Shown: piece after piece, positions 35,223-46,027 of the stretch | Numbering within the stretch: position 1 is the stretch's first letter | Layout of the letters: every line of letters begins with the position of its first letter | NCBI GenBank assembly: GCA_032718475.1 | Contig: JAUCBJ010003602.1 | Span: 1 to 64,000, forward strand | Reading direction: 5' to 3' | DNA length: 64,000 bases | Source: Nemertoderma westbladi | Taxonomy: Eukaryota > Xenacoelomorpha > Nemertodermatida > Nemertodermatidae | Program-made: the position numbers and the translations under genes | The notes under the pieces: generated by a model | Database searches by the model: none | The model's input: the letters and a program-made list of their open reading frames with translations, nothing else | Told to the model about the DNA's origin: nothing

Positions 35223-35785
35223 CTAACATAACTTCCGTAGGACGCTCCTGTATATACGGTCAATATCTTCTATATCAACAGAGCACAGTGCACAGCACAG
35301 TGCACTGCACAGTGCACAGCACAGTGCACAACACAGTGAACAACACAGCACAGTGCACCCATGTAAAACCGTGTACTGTAAAGTATAGAGGGGATGCAAT
35401 GGCGTTCCAAAGTTTAGCAATTGTCTCTATCGTATAATTTCTAACTGTCCATCCACGCTGGTGAAAAATCCCAGACAGGCTGATCACTTTCCGTTTTATC
35501 TCATTGACACTTGAAAGATCATTATAAAAAATAGTAAACCCTAAAAAGGTAATATTAGTGCTTGATTTAACATTATTCCCAGCAAGAAGCATACTCACTC
35601 CATGTTTAGCCTTTTTATTTTAAGGGCGAGTTTTATTACAATCTTTATATAGCCATCGGGTTTTACTATCTTCAATGTGTAGATCCAACTGTAGTAGCGT
35701 GTAGTGGAGAATATTTACTAATAATTGATGTTCCTATTTAGATTTATAGAGGAACAAATAATCATCAGCGTAATATCTACGCATG
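35223..35785 (-). pseudogene. LINE reverse-transcriptase fragment with CACAGTG minisatellite
   Basis: Read on the minus strand, with stops, the segment shows an RT active-site box (YYADDYLFLY near 35780), then ITFLGFTIFYNDLSSVNEIK and TIAKLWNAIASPLY. These are the end of the palm and the thumb of a LINE reverse transcriptase. It is capped at 35281-35358 by a small array of GCACAGTGCAC units. Clade not assigned. Confidence 0.6.
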
Positions 35786-36203
35786 TCCTTAGATCATCAT
35801 AATGATGATAGGGTGATGGTAACTCCACCTACTGGCTCCAGAAGTCGAGGAAATTCTACCAAGTACCTTACTGATCTAGACTTTGCCGATGACTTAGGAG
35901 TACTCTCAGAATCAATAGTTGGAGCCGAACGGCTCCTCAGCTCCGTAGAACAGGTTGTTTCTAGTGTTGGTCTTTTTATTATCTCCAAAAAGACCAAAAT
36001 TTTGACAGTTAACTTTGAAAGTCGTCAGCAAGTCTCTGACCGGATGAGCATAAGCTCAAAGGATGATATGCTTGAGCATGTGGACGACTTATGTTACCTG
36101 GGATCATGGATCCGGAAGGCAGGTGAGGACCTTAGAATACGCAAGGGAAAGTCATGGGCAGCCTTGAATAGGCTTTCCAGGATTTGGAATTCACATAGAA
36201 TTC
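35783..36203 (+). pseudogene. RTE-like reverse-transcriptase fragment
   Basis: Plus-strand frame with MSLDHHNDD, LTDLDFADDLGVL (active-site box FADD) and CYLGSWIRKAGEDLRIRKGK. It is the same family as 33290-33934 and 40295-44621. It stops matching the family after SRIWNSHRI and fuses in frame to an unrelated LINE endonuclease. Confidence 0.8.
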
Positions 36204-38060
36204 ATTTGATTGTCATTAGTTTGGGAACATATAACTGCTATGGTCTTTTGACTAGCTCGGATTTTGTGGATCGGATTTTATGTAATGTAGATTTTCTGGC
36301 ATTACAAGAGCATTGGTTAAATGTCACTGAGTTAAATTTGGCTGTTATGAAACATATATCTCAAAATTATGTCTGTGAATCAATTTGTAATAACAAAAAA
36401 AATAAACTCCCAACACAATGGAAAAGGTATTGGAATGGAAGGGGTAGTGGTGGTGTTGCATTACTCTTTAATAAAATAGATAAAATAGATCACTACAGCC
36501 GAATAAAAAGTGGAAATGATATTATAGGCATAAAAGCTTATCTGAAAAATTGCAATATTCCCTTACTTTTACTATCTGCTTATGCTCCGGATAGTGGCAA
36601 AAGTACACTATTAATTTTATGTATAGATTATATGCACTAATAAATAATGAAAGTGATGCTGTGCCACTAATACTCTATATGACGGGATCCTGGAGTTGGC
36701 AGTATGGATCCCGACCGGTGTGTGTGTTATTCGCGTCGCCGCGTCCGTAGGCTGCTAAAAGCTGTGGTCTGGATATGTATATAATAGGCGTTTGGAATAA
36801 CTGAGTTTTTACTGTCAGTTGTTGTAATCGCAGAACATAATAATAGCACAGTCAGAATATAATAGCACGGTAATGATGACGACGGTTAAAAACCGTTCCG
36901 GTCTCACAACTGTATGAATACCAACTGAATCATAACCCACAAGTACAACGGTTATATATTATTAACACATATTAATCACTGCTACAGTATTGAGTGGCCT
37001 GGCCAGTAGATGCGTTCTAATCACTTCCAATCTGTTTTCCCCTCCCATCATTGGCCAACCTGATTAATTGTCACTTCGCCACTCCCTGTTGCCACTGTCC
37101 CCACGTACTAACCTCTGCTAGCCCCTTTACCCCTCTGAGATGGTTTGACCTCTCAACTTTCTCTGTGGCTGGCGATGTGTATCGCCTTAGTTGGTTGTGA
37201 GGTGACATTATTATTGGTAATGTCACCTTCCCAACTATAATTGGTAAAATGCCCATTTTCGGTGGGTAGTGCAGGGAATTGAATCCGCTTACACTCTAAC
37301 AGACACAAATGGGGATATTGGACCATCTCAAGGTGATAGGTCATATAAAAATAAAGCACAAAACGAGGACAACTACTCCATGGTCTTACAGCTGTGGACA
37401 CCTCAGATGCATTTAGTGGACCATGTTATGCATTTTATGGTCGAGGAAGGATTACATTACAGATTACATTTTACGAAGGGTATGGTTCATTCATTGAATG
37501 AAGTTGATAATCATTCTGATCCATTACTGGGCACGCATTGTCCCCATTACTGCTGAACTTCCCTCAACAATGGAAAAAGTACCAACAAAATCAGAGCAGT
37601 CTTTGCTAAAAAGATTTAACTGGGAAAAGGCAACAGACTTCATGATAAGAAAATACAACGAATCTGTTAACATTAATCTCGAGGAATTGACAAAAGGATA
37701 TGATGATAAACCCTCTGAATTATGGTCATCTTTGGAGATGAATAAATTTATGGAGAAACTGCAAGATATAATTTGTGATTCAGCCAAAAGAAAACCTTCC
37801 TATTAAAGGAGCATAAAAATAACAAGAAACTTTCGTCTGCGAAATGAGAAACTTAGGGAACGTTCAAAGATAAGGTAATGCGACTTAGAAATTATCTCTC
37901 TAGGCAATGGATATTGGGGGAGACGCACAAATTAAATGTAAACAATCCTAAGAACTTTTGGAACCACTTTAATATGGCAAGTGGAGGGAATAATCTTCCT
38001 TCAAATACTTCGCTCACAAACTTCGAAATCACACAAAGGAAAAGTTTCAATCAAGGATGA
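36204..38060 (+). pseudogene. LINE endonuclease fragment, decayed
   Basis: It continues the open frame of the preceding fragment to 36640 with GTYNCYGLL, FLALQEHWL, GSGGVALLFNK and LLLLSAYAPDSG, the N-terminal motifs of an apurinic-type LINE endonuclease. After a roughly 0.6-kb unrelated or insertion-filled stretch (36650-37270, GC-rich in parts), further coding remains of the same kind follow at about 37290-38060, such as FNWEKATDFMIRKYNESVN and LEELTKGYDDKPSELW. These correspond to the linker between endonuclease and reverse transcriptase. Several frameshifts and stops. Confidence 0.6.
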
Positions 38061-38689
38061 ATGAGGTCGAATCATTAAACATGTTAAAGCAAGAATTACA
38101 TAAAAACAAATTATCTGTCATTGTGCCAACTTTTTCTCAAATAGCTATTGACAGCACAGATGAAGGTACCCATTTTCTTGGATTCAAATAATCAAAATCA
38201 ACATGATCTTATCACCAGGTTGTTTAAAATATCACATGTTTTAATGCGAGGTAGTCAATTGCCCTTCCCTTGGGGGATTTAGTTGCCGAGGAGCTGGTAA
38301 CTGGGGATAAAATCTGAACTTCCGGAGACTGGGCACTGACCATATCAGAATCAATTCTAGGTGGTTTTTTATTGCATGAATATGTAATAGCTGAACTACA
38401 TTGGTCATAAGTCCCAGGCAGTGGGGGCCCGGGTCCAGGTATTTCTGATTTGAAATAATTTACCTTTTAATATCCCTCAGAAAGAGAATCCATTCTTGTT
38501 GAAGTTTACCTCAACTTCCAGCTCCCATCTTCTTGTAAGTATTCCACCATTGGAGATGATTGAATCTCTAGTTGATGGCATACTATGTGTGAAGTTATGT
38601 TGACCCCTATATTTACCTAAACACCCCCAAACCAGATCATAGGCTGTTTGGATTCCCGAGCCTCTCTGGCTAGGGTTTGAGTGTGCTTT

Positions 38690-39480
38690 GGTGATGGTCG
38701 ACTCATCGGATTCATCCTGGGTCCTCCACAACTCGGTAGGTTCATCCCAGTTCGTCGTCGACTCGGTGGACCAGTCCTGATTCATTGGCGATTCGTTGGG
38801 TTCTTCCCGCTTCATTGTCGACACAGTGGCCCAGTCCCAGTTCGTTTCATCTCAGGTCTTCCTTAACTCTGTGGGTTTGTCCCACTTCGTTGTTGATTCA
38901 ATGGGTTCATCCCAGGTTCTCCTTGACTCAACGGGTTCATCCCAGTTCATTATCAACTTGGTGGACCAGTCCCGGTTTCTTGATGATTTGTTGGATTCAT
39001 CCAGGTTCATTGTCGACTCGGTGGTCTAGTCCCGGTTTGTTGTTGACTTGGTGGGTCCTCTTCGACTCAGTGAGGTCGTCCCAGTCTGTTGTCGTCTCGG
39101 TGGGTTCATCCCAGTTCATTGTCCACTTGGTAACGACCCGATTGACCTTCCGGTCAACCAGATTGTACTAGACTCTACGAGTTCTTCTCGTTCATTCTGG
39201 TTTGTCGTCAACTCGACGGGTTCATCCCTGTTCGTCGTCGACTTTGTGGGTACATACCGGGTCCACCTCGACTTGGTGGGTTCATCCTGGGTCCTCCTCG
39301 ACTCAGGGGGTTCATCCCTGTTCGTCGTCAATTTGGTGGGTTCATCCTGGTTTGTTGTTGAATTGGTGGCCCAGTCCCAGTTCGTCGACAACTCGGAGGG
39401 TTAATCTCGATTTGTCAGGTTCAATCCGGTTATTTACTCGGTGGGTTCATCGCGGGTCACCCCCAACTCAGAAAGGGTCT
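38690..39480. repeat. Degenerate ~30-bp minisatellite
   Basis: Roughly 26 diverged copies of a 30-bp unit of the type GACTCGGTGGGTTCATCCCA plus GTTCGTCGTC. Unit length is a multiple of three, so several frames stay open on both strands (for example NRDEPPESRRTQDEPTKS on minus). The frames shift between copies and no start or splice context is seen, so this is read as non-coding. Confidence 0.75.
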
Positions 39481-39979
39481 GAAAGGGTTTCATTGGCGCT
39501 TCCAGAATTGGTGGTTTCATCGCCCCTTCTGGAATCATTTGTTGCTGTGAGTTGTTCATTAATTTCGTGTTCGTGAGCTCATCCATTGAGCGATTCTGGA
39601 CGTGTCATGAGATGTACTTCTCAGCTATAATAAGTAGATGCACGTGCACGCGTGTGCCAGGTGGTGGCAATCTGTGGCTAGATAAGTAGATCTTGAGGCG
39701 AGCTGTGATTATTTTTCCGAACTGGGCATGGAATTTCCCCCGTTCCGCATAATCAAAAGCAATGATTTCAAAATAAATATATTATTATTCAGTACTGGTA
39801 ACCTTACAGTCAGTCATTACAGTAGTCAATATTTAATGTACCAGATCAATTCAGTTTAGGGACTGTCTAAATAAAAGTCGAGCCGAGTGCTTGATCTCAA
39901 ATAATAGGTGCCAAATCATCTATAATATAAATTATTGCTCTAACTCAATATACCTAGCCATATTACCTAAATCTTTCAG

Positions 39980-40097
39980 ATGTTTCCGCTGTTACGTCTG
40001 TAGTTGAGGTTTCTGGAACTGGCTTCGTGGTTAAGTTAGGCAACCCTACCCAAGTCAACTGCGTGGTTGACGGTCTGGATATCGACTTCAACAACAG
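39980..40097 (+). CDS. Exon: Ig-like domain, first half
   Basis: 118 nt, phase 1 to phase 2, acceptor AATCTTTCAG and donor ACAACAG|GTTAGA. It encodes VEVSGTGFVVKLGNPTQVNC and VVDGLDIDFNN: strands A to C of an Ig-like fold with the B-strand Cys. It joins in frame to exon 47664, which supplies the core Trp and the F-strand Cys. A minisatellite whose units repeat GTTAGAACACC starts exactly at its donor. Confidence 0.75.
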
Positions 40098-40294
40098 GTT
40101 AGAACACCTTCAGAGTGCTGTATAACTGTTCCATGTTAGAACAACTTCACAGTAAGATAAAACTGTTCCAGGTTAGAACACCTTCAGAGTGCTGTATAAC
40201 TGTTCCAGTGTTCCAGGTTAGAACACCTTCACAGTAAGGTAAAACTGTTCCAGTGTTCCAGGTTAGAACACCTTCACAGTACTGTATACCTGTT
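40098..40294 (+). repeat. 37-45-bp minisatellite starting at a splice donor
   Basis: Five units of the form GTTAGAACACCTTCACAGTA ... CTGTTCCAG. The first unit begins with the intron's own GTTAGA. Each unit border reads CCAG|GTTAGA, like the true exon border ACAG|GTTAGA. Some units also hold CACAGTAAG. The family recurs inverted at 44622-44868 and forward at 45180-45745. Confidence 0.88.
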
Positions 40295-40395
40295 CAAGGT
40301 GAGATGACTGCCTTGGCAGATAAGCTTTCTCTTAGTGCAATGGGTGTTCAAGAGCACCGAATGCAGACTGGACAGACTGATGAGGTTCTGATTAA

Positions 40396-41958
40396 CCCTA
40401 TTAAACCCGGGGGGGGGGTCAATATGACCCCCCCCCGTGGTTTTTTTATTATAATTCTGAAACAAACGCAGTTGGGAATCTGAAATTTATGACTTTTCCT
40501 AAAAATCTATTGTCTTCCTAGTAGTGAAAACCGTTTTCAAAAATATTGGGTACTTTTCGAGTTATAGCACCATTTTTTAACCCTACTTTTGGCACTTTTT
40601 TTGAGACGTTTTTTGAAAATTACATTTCATTAAATATGAATTGTAACATCTCTATTTTCGATTTACACCTGTTTTTTGGTGTTAGAAATTGGATGGAATT
40701 CATATAAATTGATTTAGAAATTTCAAACTTGTTTTTTTCGGTGGGTGCCAAATTTTGGTGCCAGCACCAAATTTTGAAATATGTCAATTTTGTAAATTGA
40801 TTGTTTGAAACTTGTTTTTTTACGCAATTGGGGTTTTTTGGGGTTCTGGATTCGATAAAATATATACGAGTTGCACCAAGCGTATCAAACTTGTATTTTT
40901 TCGGTGCTGTGTGCAAATTTTGGAGCTAGCACGAAATTTTGAAAATCCATTCAATAGATAAAATTGCTTGTGACAATTTATTTCTTGCGTTTTAGAGGTT
41001 TATGGCTGTTCTGAATTCAATGGCATATATAATTATCGAACTAGACATCTCAAACTTGTATTTTTCGGATGTGGGTGCAAAATGTGGTGCTAGCACCAAA
41101 TTTTGAAAACCATCAAATAAATCAATTGATTGTGTCACCTTGTTTCTTGCGTTATAGGGGTTTGTGATGGTTCTGAATTCAATGGAATCAGCAAAAATTT
41201 CATAAGAGTTCTCAAACTTGTATTTTTCGCCGGTGGGTGAAAATTGTTGTGCCAGCAACAAATTTTGGAAAATATGCAAATTGATCAGTAGATAGTATCA
41301 CCTTGTTTCTTGCGTTATACGGGTTTATGAGGGTCCTGAATCCGATGGAATCAATAAAAACAGCACTGGACATCGCAAACTTGTACTTTTTGGTGATGGG
41401 TACGAAATTTGGTGCTAGCATCAAAATTTGCCAAATTACGCCGAAAAATACAAGTAGCAATGATCTGGCATATTAGAAATGTATTCCATTAGAATCAGGG
41501 CCCTCGAAAACCTGAAAATGTGAATTTATAGCATCGTATAAGTGAATTAAAAATTTTGTGTTCTAACTGAAAAGTGCTGGTTACTTGTTTTTTTCATTTT
41601 TTTCCTACGCAGAGAGGACTAAACAGCCATTTATAGTAATCATATCATTTTTAAATATTTTCCAATGTATTTTGCGCCCCAGAAAACCTGTATTGAAAAA
41701 TAATTAGGCGAAAATGTAACTTTCAAATTTTGTGAAAATTGTGCACTACTTGTAATTTTGGTGCTGCAATATAACCACCCCAATACATTTTTTCGAAAAA
41801 TTTTTTTTTCGGTCGGATCCAGACAAGTGATACCTACGTACAAACAAAAAATCAGACGTTTTCGTAAATATTTGTAGATTTTAGAGGGGGGGGGGGGGGG
41901 GTCAATATGACCCCCTCCCGGTATTTGTACAACATTTTATAGCCCGGTACTAATAGGG
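40396..41958. mobile_element. piggyBac-type non-autonomous element, TTAA-flanked
   Basis: 1563 bp with inverted ends CCCTATTAAACCCGG and CCCTATTAGTACCGG (complement of the right end), flanked by TTAA at 40392-40395 and 41959-41962. TTAA targets and CCC starts are the piggyBac signature. Near each end lies the palindrome-like GGGGGTCAATATGACCCCC with long G or C runs. The inside has no transposase; about 800 bp is tandem ~160-bp repeats. Excision at TTAA would restore the LINE frame exactly. Confidence 0.85.
40640..41450. repeat. ~160-bp tandem repeats inside the TTAA element
   Basis: About five diverged copies with a period near 160 bp. Shared landmarks are TTTCTTGCGTTATAGGGGTT (three copies, near 40980, 41143 and 41305), TCTGAATTCAATGGAAT, CTCAAACTTGTATTTTT and GGTGCTAGCACCAAATTTTG. 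Some of the 3' part (AGCACCAAATTTTGAAA) is self-complementary. Confidence 0.75.
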
Positions 41959-41980
41959 TTAAGGACATGGGGGGCGGTTG

Positions 41981-42576
41981 GGTACTTTTGCACTTTAGGT
42001 CCCCACCACCCAGATTTTTTTATATCAAGGAAACATAATATTATTATGTTCTAGAATATGAATAGCATTATCTGAGAACATTTTTATGTATTCAGTTTAA
42101 CATTTTTAATAAAAGCAGTAGCCTAAAATGAACTCTATTCGTGAGCTCATTTACCACACTAGTTCACTTGAAAAAACTTTAAATTGGTGTCGGGATAATT
42201 GTTTAATATATTCGGCTAAGGATTGTTCATCATGTGGCAATCAGATGCAATTAAGATCAAAGACCGTTATAGATGGCGAGATGTGGCGTTGCCCTCGACC
42301 ATGTAGAAAAGAGTCTATACGCAAGGATTCATTCTTTGAACGGTCTCATTTGAGCATCTCTTCATTGTTGGAATTTTAGTTCCAATTTTAGTTTTAAAAA
42401 TAAATAAATAAACCTTTTTGTTTTGGGTTAGGGTTGATCGGGGGTGCAACATAATCTAACATTTTTTATACCAAAAATGTTCCTAGATAGTCACACTAAC
42501 CTTGTAGTAGTGTAATTTGCATAAAAAACACACACAAAAAAAATCTAGGGGTGGGGACCTAAAGTGCAAAAGTACC
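41981..42576 (+). mobile_element. Merlin-type (IS1595/IS1016-like) DNA transposon, internally deleted
   Basis: 596 bp with about 40-bp terminal inverted repeats beginning GGTACTTTTGCACTTTAGGT and perfect 8-bp target duplications GGCGGTTG at 41973-41980 and 42577-42584. It contains a short frame at 42128-42379 for the N-terminal zinc ribbon of an ISXO2/IS1595-type transposase. GG-starting ends and 8-9-bp duplications are the Merlin signature. It sits 22 bp after the TTAA element. Confidence 0.88.
42128..42379 (+). pseudogene. Merlin transposase N-terminal remnant
   Basis: 83 codons containing CSSCGNQMQLRS, DGEMWRCPRPCRK and IRKDSFFERSHLSI. These are the Cys4 zinc ribbon and the R..SFF..S.LS segment that opens ISXO2-like (IS1595) transposases in Merlin elements. 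The frame then stops; the DDE catalytic part is deleted. It might still bind DNA if expressed, but nothing here shows expression. Confidence 0.78.
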
Positions 42577-44621
42577 GGCGGTTGGCGACTCGCCCTCGCT
42601 TCAGCAGATGATAGTGGCAATGGTGGAATTGGTCTATTGATGAACCCAACTGCACATGCAGCATTGGACAAAATAGACCAAATCTCTAACCGCATCATCC
42701 GTTGCCACTTCCCATGTTCTGGAAGACTGGCTAAGAAGTTTCCTAAGGTGGTTCTGATTGTGTGCTACTCTACAACTAGTGTTGCCCCTGTAGAGGAGGT
42801 GGAAAATTTCTACCAGAATCTACAAGCAGCTACTGGTGGAGTGGATCAGCATGCATTCTTAACATTCCTGGGAGACTTTAATGCAAGTCTGCATCAATCA
42901 CCTACATCGCCCTGGGTCTATAGCAATAGTGTTAACCGAAATTCCGTCCATCTTCAGGATTTTATCTCTGGAAATGGATTGTTTTCGGCTGGAACCCAGT
43001 TCAAGAAGCGAACTGGAAAGCTATGGACTCATTGTGGACCCAGTGGTCACAAGTCACAGATAGACCATATCCTGTTTCGTAGGAAATACAGGAGCTCTAT
43101 AGAAGACTGTAATGCATTTACACTACGACCCTTCTCCAGTGATCACCGCCTTATTGTAGCCAAGGTAAGACTTAGTCTGCGTGCTAGCAGAACAACTAAA
43201 TCTGCCTTGCCGCAGCATGACTGGTCCTCTCTGTTGCAACAGCCAAGTGTGAGATCCAGCTTCACACTACAGCTGAGCAACAGGTATGAGGCTCTTGCCT
43301 CTGAGGCGGCAGATCATTGTGAGGGCTATACTGCCTTCACAGAGGCAGTTTAGTTAGCAGCTGCAGAAACAGTTCCTGTATACCCTCGAAACAGGAAACG
43401 GGCCCCCTGGACTGACAACAAAATTCAGAAGTGCCGAAATGACCTATACAAGGCGCAGAAAGAGTCCCGATTCAAACAGACTACAGCGGCCAAGAATGCA
43501 GTTAAGGCTGCATCTAGGTCCCTGAACAGGCAGTACTCGGTTAATTTACAGGAGCTAATAAACCAACAGGTTGATGCCATCAATGATGCTGACGACAGCA
43601 GGCAATCATCCCAGGCATGGAGATCGATCAACTTGCTTGCTGGTCGAAAAAGCCAACCAACCACCAAGGTTAAGGCTGAATCACCAGCCGATCGCCTCAA
43701 TGGTTGGAAGGCCCACTTTGAGAAGCTCCTCAATAATGACAGGGTATTGCCTGATAACTTTATAGAAGTAAAAGTGCCTGAGTCTGTACTCCCAGATATT
43801 CCCATTGGTGATATCTCCTTTGCAGAAGTGAAGGCTGCTGCAAAGAGCATTAAGACCAATCGTGCCAGTGGATTAGATGGTGTTCCCCCTGAGGTCTTTA
43901 AAATACCTGAGTGTTTAAACCTCATCTATCCCATCATAGTAGACATGTACCGTACAACAAGAGTCCCACAAGAAATGAAAACAAATAAGTTGGTGCCGTT
44001 ACCCAAGAAGGGCAACCTAACACTCTATGGTTCTTTTCGGAGAATCTCATTGATCTCAATTGCTGCAAAGCTATACAATAGAATTCTATGAAATCGCATC
44101 AGAGATCCCATTGAGAGACTGCTACGTGGAAATCAGAATAGGTTCCGTAAAGGTCGTGGGACCATGGAGCCCATTTTGGCACTTAGAAGGATAATTGAAG
44201 AGTTATCAAAAAAGAAAGACAGGCATCTGGCTGTTATCTTTGTTGACTTCTTCAAGGCCTTTGATTCAGTCTCTCGCTCACGTATGTTCAGCATACTTTC
44301 ATTATATGGGATTCCTGATGAAATCATTGCAGCAATCAGATCAGTATACGGTGGTTCGACAACATTTGTGTCTACTGTTGACGGTGACACAGAACCATTT
44401 GAAATGTTATGGGGCGTCCTCCAGGGAGACACACTTGCACCATTCATGTTCATAATTGTTGTTGACTATGTTCTACGCATGTCCTTAGATCATCATAATG
44501 ATGATGGAGTGATGATAACTCCACCTACTGGCTCCAGAAGTCGAGGAAATCCTGCCAAGTACCTAACTGATCTAGACTTTGCTGATGACTTAGGAGTACT
44601 CGCAGAATCACTAGAGGGAGC

Positions 44622-44868
44622 CCTGGAACAGTTATACAGTACTGTGAAGGTGTTCTAACCTGGAACACTGGGACAGTTATACTGCACTCTGAAGGTGTTC
44701 TAACCTGGAACACTGGAACAGTTACACAGTACTGTGAAGGTGTTCTAACCTGGAACACTGGAACAGTTTTACCTTACTGTGAAGGTGTTCTAACCTGAAA
44801 CACTGGAACAGATTTACCTTACTGTGAAGGTGTTCTAACACTGGAACACTGGAACAGGTATTACTACT
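44622..44868 (-). repeat. 37-45-bp minisatellite, inverted segment
   Basis: The same family as 40098-40294 but in reverse orientation (CTGTGAAGGTGTTCTAACCT, about five units). It abuts the broken LINE frame on the left and the inverted LINE 3' end on the right. Confidence 0.88.
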
Positions 44869-44869
44869 A

Positions 44870-45153
44870 GGATCGGCATGCTGCATTGCAGCTGCATTTT
44901 TAAGAATGCTGCGCCGGTTTATCGACAAAATTGCACCGGCACAACTCCCTATCACCCCCATGACATTTGCTAGATCATCCGCATCTTCAAGGCCAGTGTC
45001 CTTTAAGATGCGTCTCAAGAAAGTTATGGGCTGCCCACCATGCTTATTCACTCCATGAGGCTGCCAAAGTACAAGATTATGCATTGGCTGGTCCTCACGG
45101 CGAAAGCAATGTCCTGCAAAGCGGAGGCGATTTTGTTCTAGTGTCAAGCTTGG
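44870..45153 (-). pseudogene. RTE-like LINE 3' end, inverted
   Basis: Minus-strand frame RLRFAGHCFRREDQP, LVLWQPHGVNKHGGQP, FLRRILKDTGLEDADDLANV and a 3' end GCATGCCGATCC, nearly the same as at 33290. It is probably the missing tail of the plus-strand LINE at 40295-44621, turned round by an inversion that also took part of the flanking minisatellite. About 0.5 kb of the LINE between the two parts is lost. Confidence 0.82.
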
Positions 45154-45179
45154 TCAAGCGGTCAAGTGCGGGATTACTG

Positions 45180-45745
45180 TTCCAGGTTAGAACACCTTCA
45201 CAGTATTTTATAACTGTTCCAGGTTAGAACACCTTCACAGTACGGTATAACTGTTCCAGATTAGAACACCTTCACAGTACGGTATAACTGTTCCAGATTA
45301 GAACACCTTCACAGTATTTTATAACTGTTTCAGTGTTCCAGGTTAGAACACCATCACAGTGCTGTATTGCTGTATGACTGTTTCAGTGTTCCAGGTTAGA
45401 ACACCTTCACGGTACGGTATAACTGTTCCAAGATAGAACATTTTCATAGTGCGGTTTAACTGTTTCAGTGTTCCAGGTAGGTTAGAACACCTTCACAGTG
45501 CTGTATTGCTGTATAACTGTTCCAGTGTTCCAGGTTAGAACACCTTCACGGTACGGTATAACTGTTCCAAGATAGAACATTTTCATAGTGCGGTTTAACT
45601 GTTTCAGTGTTCCAGGTAGGTTAGAACACCTTCACAGTGCTGTATTGCTGTATAACTGTTCCAGTGTTCCAGGTTAGAACGCCTTCACGGTACGGTATAA
45701 CTGTTCCAAGATAGAACACCTTCATAGTGCGGTTTAACTGTTCTA
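45180..45745 (+). repeat. 37-45-bp minisatellite, third segment
   Basis: About fourteen forward units with borders CCAG|GTTAGAACACC or CCAG|ATTAGAACACC. The last three form a higher-order repeat of about 125 bp (GATAGAACATTTTCATAGTG ... CCAGGTAGGTTAGAACACC). Confidence 0.88.
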
Positions 45746-45830
45746 GGGAGGTTCCAGGTGATCTCTCCAGAGGTCCTGGGTTCGATCCCCGCGGGGCCAA
45801 GGGAAATTTTAGTTTCGGCACGGATGCTCT
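45746..45830 (+). repeat. Possible tRNA-derived SINE fragment
   Basis: Contains GGTTCGATCCCCGC, a pol III B-box of the type found in tRNAs, in the context AGAGGTCCTGG-GTTCGATCC-CCGCGGGG, which can form a T-arm-like stem. No matching 5' half or A box and no full cloverleaf were found, so not a tRNA gene. Confidence 0.4.
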
Positions 45831-46027
45831 AAAGGTACTAACCAGCGGCGATCTGTCTTGCAATGAAAGCTAAATACCAGTACTGTAGTTTCTTTTGGGG
45901 AGTATATTTCTGGTAATAAATAAGTCGTCAGAATTTGTTTGTCCAGTGATGATTACACACATATTCTGACGACTTATCTTATCGATCTTAGACGACCTAA
46001 CGGCCGAAGAAAACTGTTCTTTACACA

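Larger units (their letters stand above)
40295..44621 (+). mobile_element. RTE-like LINE with two DNA-transposon insertions
   Basis: Plus-strand coding remains of an RTE-like LINE, truncated at both ends. The endonuclease start (MTALADKLSLSAMGVQEHRM) lies at 40302-40391. It is interrupted by a TTAA element and a Merlin element, and resumes in the same frame at 42577. It continues with GNGGIGLLMNP, GDFNASLHQS, SQIDHILF and SDHRLIVAKV. A TAG at about 43351 and further shifts precede the reverse transcriptase (RISLISIAAKLYNRIL, VDFFKAFDSVSRS, GVLQGDTLAP, DFADDLGVL). The frame stops at 44621, where inverted minisatellite begins. The missing 3' part appears inverted at 44870-45153. Confidence 0.85.

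Noticed and set aside
35281-35358. CACAGTG array as recombination signal (RSS heptamer CACAGTG)
   Set aside because: Heptamer-like words recur only because the unit is GCACAGTGCAC; no nonamer or spacer arrangement is present.
45746-45830. tRNA gene
   Set aside because: Only a B-box/T-arm-like part is present; no acceptor stem pairing or A box was found.
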